64,000 nucleotides of DNA. Origin: Allacma fusca. Its lineage: Eukaryota > Arthropoda > Collembola > Symphypleona > Sminthuridae. Positions 1-14,240 of this stretch are shown here, in pieces (the first letter of the stretch is position 1; each line of letters opens with the position of its first letter). Position numbers and translations under genes: made by a program. Below the pieces are notes generated by a model, which saw only the letters and a program-made list of their open reading frames with translations, did not search any database and had not been told where the DNA came from. Where the stretch lies: contig OX359248.1 of the NCBI GenBank assembly GCA_947179485.1, positions 46,944,847-47,008,846 on the forward strand, read 5' to 3'.

Positions 1-3000
1 GCGGGTGAGGAGACCTATAGTCAATACAATTCCTACGTGATTTCCTTAAACACACACAAACTCACGCACTACCATTTCCTTGCATAAAGCCCAGCAATGT
101 GAGTGCAAGGTTCGAGATAAGCTTGAATTACCCTTCCAAGTATGTATGTACATGCACAATCCTAAATGTAAAGGCCCAATCCCATGTCAAACTCCTTTAT
201 ACTTATATATATATATATGAGAATGCATGGACCGAAACGTTCTATTTTTAAATCCCCCTTTTTCTTCCGTCTTTTCCTCCGGTTTCAAACTCCTTACGTT
301 TTAATGGCGGCTCCGGTTAAAAAATACCATCTTCGGGTTTCAACTTATTGGCTCCAATTATTATGTATATACATGTCTCTAATTGGAAGTCTCCAATGAG
401 AGACTCCTCATTCTGTCCAGATGACTCCGCATGCATATTTACATAGATACTCATAGGATAGTCTCAATACAACAGTCGTAGATCAAAAGGGATCTTTTTC
501 TCTTATAAAAGTCATTTGAACCTCTTATAAAAAGCACATTGTACTGTACGAGCCATATATTCCTCAAGAGGAAAAATAATTTAAAATATTGATGCCCGCT
601 TTTTTGAATATTCAGAATTTTTTTATTACTGTCCCTTATAACGAGAGCCCAGTACTATTTTATCCGTGCATCCCTTATAACTCACGGTAATCTCACTTGT
701 ATGAGAAGACTTCTATCCGCAGTGTCAATATTTAAGATTTTAAGTAACCAGGAAATATACCCATTTTTGGTCTCTATAGAGAGAGAGAGAGCCATTTTGA
801 GGGAGACCCTCCCTTATCCTGACTTTGAATGTACAGCTCCAGTGAGGAGGATTTTGGGAAGGAGTTCTCCCAACAACAGAGAGGGAGAGAGATGCAGTTT
901 TCAAGAGTAGTGTGGCACGTACTCCCAAAATGTTTGTCACAACTTGTGCATTTTAACGAGGCTCTCTCTCTCTCTCTTTCTCTCTTTCTGTATATATGGA
1001 TTCTGTGTTTGAGCCGTCCAAGAGGCAAGTGTAGTCGCTCCCTTTCACACACACACACACAATTTTGCTTCCTCTGCAAAAATACTTTTTGAGGAGTCGG
1101 GACTCGATCCTCCAGTCTTTTGTCCATTGTTCCTTTCTCGTCTCTAGTAATTGTAAGCTTTGCAATTAAGCAGCGGCGCAACCATGCCCTCAAAAGTTCA
1201 AACATGCCGCTAAATTTCCCTGTATCTCCCCACTTTTTTTTTCTCATTCAACTGCATTTTTTCCCTCTCCCATACTGTACACTGTCGTTTGAGGAGCCTC
1301 GTCAGTCATCAGCCCTCTATCCAAAAGACCATCGGATTTTCCTCACAGGGAAAATCCCAGCTTCTATTCCCCTCCTATAAATTAACTTTCACTTCGAGAC
1401 TGGCATTTATTCCACCTATTTAAAAATCCGGATTTTTAAATAGCCCGGACCCAAAGAGCCTATTCATAGGATTCAAAAAACTTTGAGCGTACTGTATTTG
1501 TAGATACAGCAAGGATCTAGTAATTATAAAGAGGGAGGGAATTTTCACCAAAGTACCTTCAGGAGTTACATTGCTTTTCATATGGTCACCCATTTTTTTA
1601 AAAAATCGTATCAAATTCTATTTCCTAGGCTGCTCTGACTAGAGTAAACTGTATACTTGTATAATTAATTAAATATAAGTTATTTGAAGGATAAATAGAA
1701 TTTTAAGAGGGAATTTTGCTAGTATGGGGGTCCTTGTTGGGGCACTGTTTTTTAGGAGGGGTCCCTCATAGTGGGAATGGACTGTAAAAGAAAACTTTTA
1801 GCCCTCCCAAAAGGGAAAAGTTGTTGGACCAGAAAAGCGGGTATCTACTTTTACGAACCTTGAAAAAAGTGATTACTCTTGAGGAATCCCGGGATATTAG
1901 TTTGTATGAAAGCAGAAGGGAAAAATCCTATTGATTTTAATAGTGTACTTGAGTTTGTATGTATGAGAGGGTGTGGGGGAAATACATTGGAGAGGAAGGA
2001 TGTTGGAAAAGGGAAGGACTACTTGAATGGCGGGTAATGGGACTGTCGGATGTTTCAAGTCTTCTTCTTCTTCTTCTTCTTCTTCTTCTTCTTCGTCTTC
2101 TTCTTCTTCGTCTTCTTCTTTTTCGACTGCTTCTTCATCTGATTCTTTGTATGTGTCGGAGATAGATACAGACCTCTATAAAGAAGCAGGGCTGAGTGAG
2201 AGATTGAAGTTGACTGTGGAATCGGAATGTGGAGTCGTAATGGAATTAAGTCCGTCACAATCGGATTACGGAGCCTCGAGGGGATTGACGAAGAAAAAGA
2301 CATAGAATGAGATCCAATGTGTCGATAAAAAATTAAAATGATCAAGACTCCCATGCACCCTTTCAATGGGATATAAGAGATGTTCATGTGTAAATACAGG
2401 GAATTCTGGCCAACACAGCATCCCTAAAATCCTCCCGGATAATGTAAGCAATGGGTTTGAATGGAGAAAATAATCACTTGAGAAGAGGAATGTTCCAAAA
2501 GAATTTATGGGATTTTAGTTTAAAAATCCTCCGAGGACATCCGCTGTAGGAAGAGTTAATATGAGGGTCTGTTATATTGAGAGTGTAGTGTATACAGTCT
2601 TATAAGGGGTGTGGTATATCCGGATTTGACTGTAGTTATTCCGATTTTGAAGAGGTCAATCCCAAGCAGGGGTCACTCTGTCAATAATTATATAATTTTG
2701 TATGGAGATGACAAATAGGGGTGAATCGGAATGTGCCTTAAAATGGAAGGACTTTTTTTTTGAGAAAGTCTGTTGTAGAGGGGTCCCTTATAGGGAGGGT
2801 GGACTGTGTATATACTCTGCCAGAGTTACATTATAGAGGATGTGGATTGAGGGAATTGAGGAGCTCCCGAACCTCCCAAATCCCAATAAATACTCGCCCG
2901 GGATTGCTCACTGCTTAAAATCAAATTGGATTTGTTCCGATGTAAAAATGTTCCGGGTCGTGGAAAATCTTTCAAGTTTCGGAGCAATCATAACTTTTTC

Positions 3001-3389
3001 TCATCCCTCGCTCACTCAGTCAGTCCCTCACCTTCCTATTCAGTCTCATCTACATGGAAGGATCTAATCGTCTTAAAAAACTTTTCCACCTCTTCAGCCA
3101 CCTCTTCCTGTGTGTTCAGGCGTGGCAAGAGCAAACCCTTTCACGAATTATTCAAGCTCGTACTTTATCTCTCGCTCCTTATCTCATATTGGCAAGCATC
3201 AGGGACATTGTTCACAAGAGACGATTTTCACTTGGGGCTAAGCCCACGTTCAAGTCAGATGTGACAAAGTTCAAGGGAGGTCAAGGTGGAGTCATGTCTC
3301 GATTATTATTTCAATTTTGCTACGTCTCAAGAACTGCTCTGGAGATTTGAAGGTATGATATTAAATTTGAGTAGTTCCAGAAATAGAAA
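1..3389. other. Non-coding repeat-rich DNA, no gene supported
   Basis: I see no ORF with recognisable protein features or a coherent exon series. The stretch holds short (GA)n/(CT)n runs near 780 and 961-985, a (CA)n run near 1047 and a (TTC)n tract at 2061-2124. Several passages resemble decayed ends of a TA-flanked DNA transposon (the phrase 'ccctTATAacgagag' and variants near 640, 1765 and 2790). Confidence 0.6.
2061..2124. repeat. (TTC)n microsatellite
   Basis: About 64 bp of almost perfect TTC/CTT trinucleotide repeat with two TTCG interruptions. It gives poly-Ser, poly-Leu and poly-Lys ORFs in different frames, which are artefacts. Confidence 0.95.
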
Positions 3390-4075
3390 GTCCTTGGAGT
3401 CAAGTAAAGGTCAAGTATGGTTTTAAAGGTAGAATTGTAACTCTCTGCTTGGGCACATGAGACTTCTTACAATGACATTTTGTAGGTCGAGGTCAAGTTC
3501 AGATGAGTATATTTAATGTTATTTTAAAGTTAGGGTCAAGTTCAAGTTTGTATTAAGGTCAATTTAAGGTGAAGGTGAACTTCAATTTCAGATTCAGTTC
3601 AAGTCTATCAAATTCAATTTATGATATAATTAAGTCAATTTCAAGTAAGGACTCAATTCAAATAATGAATGGCATGATTTAGCTCAAGTACAGGTTAAGT
3701 AAAGCCTGTTTTTAAATTCAAGTTAAGACTTACAGGTCAAGTTACAATTTGGATTTTAGATCAAGTAAATACTGAGTTCAAGTTAACGTTAAGATTTCAG
3801 ATTAAGTAAAGACTGGTCAAGTTTAAGTTAGGATTATAGGTCAAGTAAAGACTGAGGTCAAGGTATAGTTAAGATTTTTGGTCAAGTAAAGACTGAGGTC
3901 AAAGTATAGTTAAGATTTTAGGTCAAGTAAAGACTGAGGTCAAGGTATAGTTAAGATTTATTTCAAGTTCAGAATTGTTGCAGTTCAATTTTAAGTTCAC
4001 GTTGTCTAAAGGAAGCCTGAAAGCCTCCTCTTTGATAACTAACTACAAATTACTGACCTTACTTGACCTGACCCG
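3390..4075. repeat. Degenerate TCAAG-type array (plus orientation)
   Basis: The motif GTCAAG/TTCAAGT recurs every 10-25 bp. The most regular part is 3839-3961, where a 41-bp unit beginning GGTCAAGTAAAGACTGAGG is repeated three times (starts 3839, 3880 and 3921) with one or two differences. Related arrays occur at 8403-8945, 11280-11830 and 16305-16665. Confidence 0.85.
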
Positions 4076-5340
4076 AGCTTAGCTCTGGAGCTGAAAGGAG
4101 TGAAAAGAAAGAGAGAAAGATACAGTAACAATAGAGGGAAAAAAGGGCAGGAGACAGTTTATCGATAATTCATTACATTTCCGTCCGACACTTGACGCCT
4201 AATAAAAAGGGAGAAAATTCCTACCTTTCTCCATGTATGTATAATCCCCCCTAATAATCTTGATTTCATGACTCTTCCCTCTCTCAATTTTCCACCCGGC
4301 ACAATGCATATTATTAATATATCCCCATGCCGGACATATGTACTACAATGTACAAGCATACAAATAATCCGATAACAGACACATTCTAACTCAAAACTCA
4401 GACATTGGATTTCGGAATCAAGGATAGTGCTGTGTTTGCAGTCGACCTTCTATAAAACAGGCTCTCTTTGTCCATCAAAATGAAACCTTATGAAATCCAT
4501 CCTTATGATCATGTTTTTAATGGTTATAACGACGCCCTGGATTAAATAAAAAATCCCAGCAGCAGTTATAGCAGTTATATTCGACCTCTTGTAACTTTGA
4601 ACCTTCCTTATCATTGGCTTTGAATTTAGAACCCCTCTGAGGGAGGGGGCCGTTATAAAGGGATTTGATTGTACATACTGGGTAAGTCTCATTTCACGCC
4701 GAATGCTTTGTAGAAGGAGAGATAGAAAATTTGGAGGGGGAAGAAGAAGTAGAGGGAAAAGAAGAAGAAGAAGATGAGTTAAAAGTGAGAGTATGGGAAC
4801 GTCAGTGAAGCCGAAAGTAGAAGATGGAGACATGATACGCCAAATGCTTGAATTACTTTCCCTGACAAAAGTCAAAGATGAAGAAAATTCCCGCGGAATT
4901 ACTTTGTAGAGCTTACAACCATTTTCCTATGTGCTGGATGGAGCTCAGATGCTCCAGCCTTAGCGTCCTTTTATGGAATTCCAATGCAGGGACTTATGCA
5001 TGTACTTATATGACGCACTTTTTTACACAACCATATACACACTTCCCATGCCATCCCTCACTAGCAGTATGTATTTACATGTCATTATATATGCATTGGG
5101 TAGGAGTCTGCTACTCGGGCTCAGTCTGAGCTGTACAAATCTCGGTGGAAGTTGGCTCCTGATACATTGTACGTACATATGGGCCTGCCTCATCTTACCG
5201 CATTTGAACATGCTTGGCATTTCCAAGTAAATATTTTAAGCATCTTGAGAGAGTCGACTGTATCTTTCCTAATACAAATAATGTCAAATCTCTTTACAAG
5301 GAAATGGGAAGGAATCATCTCAGATTTTCGGTTCTGAGGG
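4076..5340. other. Non-coding stretch, nothing recognised
   Basis: There is a small purine-rich tract near 4737-4785. I see no ORF of substance on either strand. Confidence 0.5.
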
Positions 5341-5588
5341 AAGCAAAAGGGGCTAACTGCAATTTATCCTCAGAGCAAAAGCGGCTATTGCAATTTGTCG
5401 TAAAAGCAAAAGGGGCTAACTGCAATTTATCCTCAGAGCAAAAGCGGCTATTGCAATTTGTCGTAAAAGCAAAAGGGGCTAATTGCAATTTATCCTAAAA
5501 ACAAAAAGGGCTAACTGCAATTTATCCTAAAAATAAAAGGGGCTGGCTGGAATTTACCCTAAAAGCAAAAGGGGCTAATTGCGTTAAA
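5341..5588. repeat. 63-bp higher-order tandem repeat
   Basis: A 31-32 bp monomer, AGCAAAAGGGGCTAACTGC followed by AATTTATCC, alternates with a variant carrying AGCAAAAGCGGCTATTG. The pair forms a 63-bp higher-order unit starting at 5342, 5405 and 5468. The later monomers decay towards 5588. Confidence 0.9.
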
Positions 5589-5669
5589 AATGGAACTAAA
5601 CAACTTTGCAAAATTGCATTATACTGTCCATGAGGAGGGAAAATATTCTATAACCATTTCCAATCAAAT

Positions 5670-5712
5670 GCAAAAATGGTCTATATACAGTTTCGCATAT
5701 AGACCATTTTGC
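5670..5712. repeat. Inverted repeat (hairpin) beside the 63-bp array
   Basis: The arms 5670-5686 (GCAAAAATGGTCTATAT) and 5697-5712 (ATATAGACCATTTTGC) are complementary apart from one extra A, with a 10-base loop. Both arms echo the TGCAAAATG words seen between 5590 and 7760. Confidence 0.8.
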
Positions 5713-8402
5713 TTTTAGCCCAGTGTCAGTCTAGTTGCTTTTAAACCTGTCAAATATACATAGATACATGGAACTGGAACATTTTGCACGTTGCAAAACT
5801 ACCTTGAAAATACCATTTTACTTCTAATCAAAAATACATCTAGACCATTTTGCATCTTCCCCGGCGACAATTATTCTAGCAATCCGATAATTTGCTTGTT
5901 AGTGAAAACTGAACACAGTTCAGTCTTTGCTTTCAGGGACTACGCCCGCAATTAAAATTAGCGGATTTTTTGCCGTGAGGCATAAAAACCTCCAGTCCAT
6001 CCTGCCCCTTCACCAACAATATTCATGCGTGTGTTTCTGTATGTTTTCGTATAATTAATTGTATTTATTATAGGTAAAAATAACTACTACTGCTTTATTA
6101 TACTGGAGACATTAGCGGAAGTACTATGCCTGGTCTGTGCTCATGAGAAATAGGCACTTGGCTCTGTGGAAAGTGTTGTAGGATGGGAAGATATTTGGGG
6201 AAAAATTCTCTTGAAAACTAGCGATTCCATGCGCATAAATTCCCTTCGGCAGCTCATATCCCAAGAGGATTGTAGCTCATAGTGCTCAAGTGTACATTCA
6301 CCCTGAGAACCATGAGAAGGGATACGAGGACTCATGTGGAATTCAACTCATGGACACTGCCCGCTCCGAGTAACACTCATCCCCTGTATTTTCATACACA
6401 ATGTCATATCAAAGCAAATTAACGTCTTTTCCTTTCATTTCCTCACTTTCCCATCCCACACTTATACACATTAGAACATTGGCTGAGATTAAAGGGAATG
6501 TAGCAGAAACTCCCACCATTCCACTGTACAGTCACTCTCTGTATAACGGGATCCGTAACAAAAATAAAATCTCGCTCATAAAACCCTCATGGACTGAAAC
6601 GGAAGGAAATAGCATTGGGCTAAACGGGATGATATTCCTTATTTGAGCCGCTTGGGAAGGAGTGTGCTGGTTGGAGGGAGTCTCTTATAACGAGAGTTCC
6701 CGGTGTTTCAGAGACAGTCCCTGACAGGAGCTAATCTCCCTTATCACTTTTATTCATCTCTCCGTCCCGGGCAGTTGACAGGAACAGTGTCTCTATTTCT
6801 CCCTCCGCATTTCATCTCGTTCCTTTTCTCCGTCGGAGTAGATCCTCCTTATAACGGCCCCCTCTCCCGATGAAGCTCCTCCAATATTTTATATATGCAT
6901 TTTTGTGACGCTCATTCTGAGGGTGTATAACTTTGTACGTAAATACTTTCCCTTGAGAGAACCAATTAGCGTGGGCTGGTACAGATACAAACATAAATAG
7001 AAGGAGTGGACTTATTTGTGGAGAGAGTTGTTACAGAAAGGATGCACTTTATAGAATTGAATCAAAACTCTGTCTGTTGTCATCTCTAGGGCATCTATTT
7101 ATACTGTGTTGATGCAGTGAGTGTGTGTATATGAGTGTGTGTATATGAGTGTGTGTGTGTGTGTGTGTGTGTGTACAGTGCATATGTATCTACATGTGCA
7201 TAAGTACGTTCGGCAAGGCTAATGGGACGAGTCTATAGCGAGGAGGATTGAGAGAGCTGGAATTGGAAGATTTAATTGGTGGGGAAAGCTCCCGAGTCTT
7301 TTGTAATATCTACGGAGTCTCTCATCCTGGTCTTTCTATTTTGTGCCAGGTAATTTCTCCTGACGAGCAGCTCCCTCAGCGTTTAGTCGATAGTCGAGAG
7401 TTGGGAGAGTGTCGGGGAACATGCAAAATGGATTAGATGTTTTCCCATTAGAAGTAAAATGTACTTGGAGCATTTTCAATTAAAGTCCAAATCATCCGCA
7501 TACAGTTTCACTAAATGTTTGCTATTATTGTGCAAATGCAAAATGTACTGAGGGCATTCAAAATTAGAAGCGTTCTGTAAAAATGTAATTTCCCTAAATG
7601 CAAAAAGTGCATTAAAAACAATGCAAATCCAAAGGCAAGGGTTTTTAAGGAATTTTACTGTTTACAAAATTTACCACAAGCATTTTAAACTGAAAGGTAG
7701 AATTTTTTTACGATAATTTTACTAAATGCAAAATTAACATTGGGGAATATAGTCTTAAAAAATGTGTGTTGTTACATAAGATTTTGGGTGAACAGTTTAC
7801 AATATTTGGCTAAACGCGTCCACTAATTGAAGCACGCTCTGTATTAAGAGAGCAATGATATTTAGTAACATTCCCGTTTAGTACGATGTTAATTTTCCCC
7901 TTACAAGGGTTTCCGGCTGTAAGTCAAATTGAGCTGCTGTTGTTATAGGGGCATTAGAAAAGAGGGCTCGTTATATGGAACGTATAGGGATGCCCGGGCC
8001 ATGTCTATTTGCTTTTTTTGGAAAGACTGAGACAAACGTGATTGCGTGTTGGTTAAGTTTCCTTCTCCCATGTGTTTTCCAGCCAGTGATCCTTGGCTTG
8101 ATTCCAAGCACAAGAAAGTGGGGACGAGGAAGAAAGAGCAGGCACAGCAAGTTCGTAGTCCCTTGAAAAACATTTAAAGGCCCAGTCCTGGACTCTTATT
8201 GCCCTCAGGATCTAAATCTTCCCGCACTCTCCACTCCCTCAGTCACTCCCATGTGCTCACAAAGTAGATACAGATAGTTGTGAACGTCTTGGGCAGACTT
8301 CAATGCTAGCCAAAATCCTCCGGAGACGACTGGGATCCCGTACAAAGCCCATCATCACCAGAGACCAGTACGGAGCTTTCCTCACACCATTTCCTGAAAT
8401 CC
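5713..8402. other. Non-coding stretch with microsatellite and TGCAAAATG words
   Basis: A (GT)n-rich tract occupies 7119-7174. The word TGCAAAATG(T) recurs irregularly from about 7480 to 7770. A fragment at 6529-6550 resembles the terminal inverted repeat of the MITE at 33641-33813. No gene is supported. Confidence 0.5.
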
Positions 8403-8945
8403 TAGACTTGAGTCACACTTGAATTTTCAAGTTAGCCGTATCCTTGAGAACATTTACTAACTTCATTCAAGGAAAGAAAACCGAATTCCGTTTCTTATTA
8501 GACTTGAACTTCCCCTGCACTTGAATTTTCAAGTATATATAATTACTTGACAGCGGCTCTCACACTTGAAAATAACATCCACTACGCTTGACCTATACTG
8601 AAACTTGACCCATACATAACACTAACTTAAAAACACTTGAAAAAACCATGGCTCAAACCTGACCCACGTTTGTAAAACACTCCAGAAACTTGACTTGAAT
8701 TTGATCATCACTTAACTCTAGAATGATTCCTACTTTAAAGAATGGGAAAACTTTACCTTAATTCCTTCCACACTTGAAATTTCCCAAACTTGACTTGAAC
8801 TCAAGCCACGTAAAAAAGTATAATTTAAACTGTCCCTCCCCCTGCACTCAAAACCTATGACCTAAACTTGACCCAATTCACTCCTAAAACTACCTCTAAC
8901 TTCGAGACAATCCAGAACCAAAAACTTAATCCTTAGCAGGAACTT
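8403..8945. repeat. Degenerate ACTTGAC array (minus orientation of TCAAG array)
   Basis: ACTTGAC, ACTTGAA and CTTGACC recur at irregular short spacing. This is the reverse complement of the GTCAAGT theme at 3390-4075, so the family sits in both orientations within 64 kb. Confidence 0.8.
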
Positions 8946-9422
8946 GACCCCAATTTGACCCCTCCTCTGAAACCATCTCATATAAATGACTTCGAGCCCA
9001 GAACCCAGAAGACTGTCGAACGTCAAGGGAAAAGTGCAGGACAGACGAAAAGGAGTGAGATGGGATGAGAAGGCCTGTTTTATATACGTATTTAAAAAAA
9101 AACTTATCGAAGACTGACTGCATCGGACTCAAGTGCTCATCCCTGTTCACAAGTTATAGACTGAGGAAAGAAGCGGAGTCTGACAGGTTCGTGTGCATCA
9201 GAGGGAAATCCTGAGCCTCTTTTTTCTCAGCCCACTCCTGTCAACTGCTCTTCCCTTATTTCCTCACAGGCAAATAAAGTCTGCATATAAAATCACATTA
9301 TCGTTTTTTTATGCCCGCATTCATTTTATTGCCAAAATTCACATTCAACACAGACAGACCCACACAGTCAGTCTCCTTGTGTGTTATGTGTGGAGTACGA
9401 GTGTGTATGTGTGAGAGTGAGT

Positions 9423-9479
<57 letters not shown>

Positions 9480-11279
9480 GGAGAAGGTAAGCCAGAGCAA
9501 GGAACTTGAAGTAGTCTAAATATCTGAACCGTAAACCCTCGCTTTTTATCATTCTGGCGCCAATAAGCATAATTCCCCCTGATAAACTGTCGATACCAGG
9601 CCAACTTCATCTTTTTTTCTCTTCTCTTCCCATCTCCCGTCCACTCTCCCCAATTCAAAATGCCAACCAAATCAAGTAGCTAGATCACAAGTTAAATACA
9701 GTCAAACCTCGTTATACCCCTTTGAAATCCGAGCCTTCATTTGTACTTCTGCGCTGACAATCAGAAATACAGTAGCACTCTCGACTTGGAAGAACATAAT
9801 TATTATGAAATATACATAACAAGAGCTCACATTTCTGCATGAAGACCACGACGCCAAAATGATTCCCCTTTTTTATAGGTTTCTCTCCCAGGAGCGTTTA
9901 GCAACTATTATGTAATAATTGTGACTCCGTCAGGCAATGTCGGAAGAGAAGCACACCCTGCTGGGCATCCACATGTTCATGACATAGGCGTAAATGGGGG
10001 GGGGAAATTCCTTTGAGAAAAATATTCGTGGATTACTTGAGCTCATATTGAAACAAACGTGTTTGTCAAATCCAGCCCTGTTTAACAGGTGAGCCTCTAT
10101 GGAAATAAGTAGGGATTTTCCCTTTTGACGAGGAAATAAATAGTGGAGAAGCGAGAGATGAGAAAAAAAGATTGGAAATGAGATGAGATCCAGTGTTTAA
10201 GTCTCAAGTTGACAAAACAAGTTCAAGTATGAGTTACGTGGAATTTCCACGATTCTTGTCTCCTCTTGTGTAAACAAAACGCACTTGGGAGCAATTTCTC
10301 TCTTGAAAATAAAACGACTATAATTATTATTATTATCCTTTCCTATCTTTAACATTGGATTTTCGGCTGGGATATAATATATAGTGTGTTTTTCCCTGGG
10401 AAGTGCACAAAGTTTTAGGGCATTTTTTTCCTTTTACTTTTCCAGCGGATTTTTTCGTATACGGGACATTACTTACTGTCCGTAATGAGAGGAAATTGTT
10501 GTGTAGGTTTTGTATATAGCGGGGGATATACATACATAGCAAGTACATATGTAATTATTACATGTCCTGAGCACTTATTGTACGAATAGGAGCTTGTATT
10601 CATAAAGGCTTAGATTTTTTTTGGTTTTTAACCAAATGGGAGAGCGGGAGATGTGGGGAAGGAAATACATGGCGGGATTCCAAGGATATTTTAATTTTTA
10701 ATCAGTGACATTAGTAGAGGTCCGTGTATGCGAAGGGAATTCCGAGACTCTTACGGTAATTAGCATCCGGAGGGAGACAGAAAAACAAGAGAGAGAAATT
10801 ATTGCACTTTTCCCAGCATTGGGAATGGTCTTGGGAGAAAGTGCAAGTTAATGGGGAACTTGCACTTAGACAACGTACGGCTATATGTACACTCATGACT
10901 GGGAATGGGGATGTTGCCAAAGACAACTTTTTGGCAAGGCTTCCAATGCCACCAAATTATGTGAAGTCTGAAGGAGTCGGAGCGATCTAATGCGAAAGGC
11001 TTGTGAGAGGGAAATCCTCTGGAGAGGAGTCATTTAAGAGGACGGAGTATGTGTGTGCACTATATATGGGAGTTGTGTTATTATGGATGTAATTGTGGGA
11101 TGCTTTCTGTGCATAGGGGTTTGGTCGAGTTATAGAGAGTTACAGAGCCCCTTTTATATCCTCCCTCAGACCAAATCCCTTGCTAGACCATTTTTACTCT
11201 CAGGGTTATACAGGATACATGCATACTTGTGTCAATGTACTTGGAGGTGTACTCAAGTAGGAGTTCGACTTACGTTTTT
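8946..11279. other. Non-coding stretch with (GT)n
   Basis: A long (GT)n tract lies at 9429-9472. At 9699-9718 there is a CAGTCAAACCTCGTTATACC word similar to a pogo/Tigger-like transposon end. No gene is supported. Confidence 0.5.
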
Positions 11280-11830
11280 TTATGTGTTTTCAAATTCGAG
11301 TCAAGTTGGGGTCAAGGTCGTGCTCACTTGGAGTCACGTTAGGATCAAGTTAGTTTGGAGTCAATTTGATTGCAAGCTTGAGTCAAGTGTGGTATCAAGT
11401 TTGAACAAATTTGATTACAACCTTGAGTTAAGTGTGGTGTCAAGTCTGGGTTAATTAGATTCTAGATTTGAGTCAGTTAGATTGCAAGTTTGGATCAATG
11501 TAGTGTCAATTATGGATCAAGTAGGTTATAAGTTAGGGTCAATTTGGTCTCAAGTTCGAGTCAATTTATTGACAAATTTGGCTCAATTTAGAACAAATCC
11601 TGTGATATTCTAGGAATAAGTTGAAAAATAACAAAAGGTCAAGTATAGGTCAAGTATTGGTCAAGTATAGGTCAAGTATAGGTCAAATACAGGTCAAGTC
11701 TGTCTAGCTCAGGTTAAGTTTGGATGATGCTATGTTCAAGTTGGAATGAATCCATAAGAGTGTAAAGTGAAATGAGACACAACTTCGGGTCAAAGTAGAA
11801 ATTTGCCTAAAACTTGGGTCAAGTCCAAGT
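11280..11830. repeat. Degenerate GTCAAG array with an 11-bp core
   Basis: GGTCAAG/GAGTCAAGT words recur throughout. At 11637-11702 the unit GGTCAAGTATA repeats six times at an exact 11-bp period with few substitutions. Confidence 0.85.
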
Positions 11831-13241
11831 TTTTGCTTTCCTCGACCTTTGCACAGCTCTGTCGTAAGGACAAAGTGAGGTTAGACAGTAGTAATTCTAT
11901 TGCTAATTTTATGTTTTAAAGTATCTACCTCATCATACTCATCACTTTTTCTGCTTCCTTTGCATTAGGAAGTTGATTTTTTGGTTGGAGGGTCGAAATG
12001 AAATGTTAATGAAATTTGAAGGGAACCACATACAAACCAAACCTGGTGCTGCACATGAATGATTAAGAGCTGAGCTCCTAGACAGCGGAGACAGGGTATG
12101 GGGATGCGGAGCAGAGTAAATGAAATTAAGTTGATGGGAATGAAGATAGTAGTTGGACTTGACGATTGCAGTTGCATACAACGAGGATGAAGCAAAGTGC
12201 ATTTAAATATTTAAATCCGGATTCTATATATAAGCTCCGCCCGACTCGGGTCGGGGTTTCTTGTTTGGGGGGAATTTCTTCACTGTAATAATTCATTAGG
12301 GACAGAGATATGAGTGGAACACGTGGAAATTAATTTTCACTTTAAATGTAGCAACTTGTTTGGGAACCCTTCGAAATGAGCAGTTCATAATGGGGAATTC
12401 ACTGAACGAGATCCAATAAATTGTCAGTGCGTGGTGTGTGTGAATGTGAGTGTGTGTGTGTGTGCGTAAGTTTATATGTGTGTGTGTGTTTCGATGATCC
12501 CAGAAATCAATTCCCTCCCCCTCGTTCATTTTAAAAATTTGTTTCCAGCTTCGTATTTTGCTGGAAATTCTAAACCAATATTTACATATATCAATACTTT
12601 GGGAAATCTTATTAACAATTTACATACGTAATTTTAATTTTCAATTTTTGACTAAAAATCAATTTTACCCATGTCAAGGGGAATTTTGGTAAATTTTATT
12701 TTAACATTTTTTTAAAAACAAACCTTTTAAATTTTTCTACAAAACATGAATCCTTGTTTGCTTATGTTAAAAAAATGTGTTCACCAAATTTTCCAGCAAA
12801 TTTTTCAAATTATGTTTTTACCAAATTTCTAATTCCATTTGCAGTCAATATTTTCACCCAATTTCTAGTATATTTAGCAGCAAATTTTGCAAGCGGGTCT
12901 TCAAAATCATGTCAAAATTTACTTAATTGGCCTACGTCTACATGTTTTCTTGAAAGTTTTAACCCAAATTCTAAAGTTGTCAGCGTGAACCTGGTTTCGT
13001 TTTCAAAATTTTCTAAAATCTCGGTAGGAAAATAACTTTCTCATACTCGCATACACAATAGGGGCGGATTGATATTTGTGAACACCCTTATATTGGTAGC
13101 GTTTACCCTTTTGCAAACACACAAGTCAAATAAGTATTTATTCCACATATGCGTATGTATGTGCACATGTTATGTATATAATTATGAAATTATATTCACA
13201 TGTACTCGCTCCTGTGTGTTTATGTCTGAGTGGATGTGTAT

Positions 13242-13285
<44 letters not shown>

Positions 13286-14240
13286 AGTGGGTGTGTGGGT
13301 TGGAGTGAAGTTTGAGTGTGTGAGGAGGAAATTGTGGTCTATAAATGGTGAATAACTGGAATGACGCCAAAAGTCACTTTTCCCAAACCCAGATGAATGG
13401 GTATAAAATGCAAGTTAATGAAAATCAGGACCATTTGCATGGAGAGTGAGGCGGAGATGGGGTTCTGAGCCAGAGGTAAATTTCTCTGCACATGTTCAAG
13501 GTGCAACTCATCTCGGAGCAATGCAGGACCATCGCGGGCATTTTGGAGGGGAGACGCTCCGGAAATTGCTCAACTTTTTCTCTCAACAGTTCCCCTACAG
13601 TGCACTCCCTTTACCCCAGTCTAAATTAAAACCTATCAGTAGTAAATCTACATATAATTTTATCCATCCTAAGCTTTTGTAATGAGACAAACCAATTTTG
13701 CAAAATTCCCAATATTTATTGACAAACTCCTGGACTCTTTTTTTAAGGGACCCCTTCACCTCAAAAATCATTTTATATGCAGGATCTTATAAGGCACTCA
13801 AATTAACATTCCCGGGATGGCTCAAGGCACCTCACAGAGTTTTCCCTCCACAAATCAAACCCTATTGTAAGGAGAGCTTTTCCAATGCATTAAATGGAAG
13901 TGCGGAAATAATTACGCTCTCAAATATATACAAAGGTATTTCAAGGGGGTCTATAACATGGAAGGTGGTCTGTACTCAAAGGGTTTGTGTGGGAGCCAAG
14001 AGTCGCTCGCAATATGTCGCTGGTTTTTATGAATTCAATTATGAAGATGAGGATCAGGATGTACATCCTATTAGGGGTTTCCCGAGTTACCAAACTTTTA
14101 GCAAATTATTCACTTGTCCTAGATACGGATTTTTCTCCCAGTCCCAGAATCTCTCCCTACTTCCTCCCTACTTCACTATATCCCATACTCAAGGCACAGG
14201 GAATCAAGGTCAGTTGGTATAGATAGTTGGGTGAAGGAGG
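11831..14240. other. Non-coding stretch with (GT)n tracts
   Basis: (GT)n tracts lie near 12430-12490 and at 13245-13280. A 174-codon open frame starting at 13698 has no recognisable domain and no ATG at its upstream end, so I do not call it. Confidence 0.45.

Noticed and set aside
13698-14222. 174-codon plus-strand open frame
   Set aside because: It begins at TTG, has low-complexity composition, no domain and no splice partner, and lies in repeat-rich DNA.
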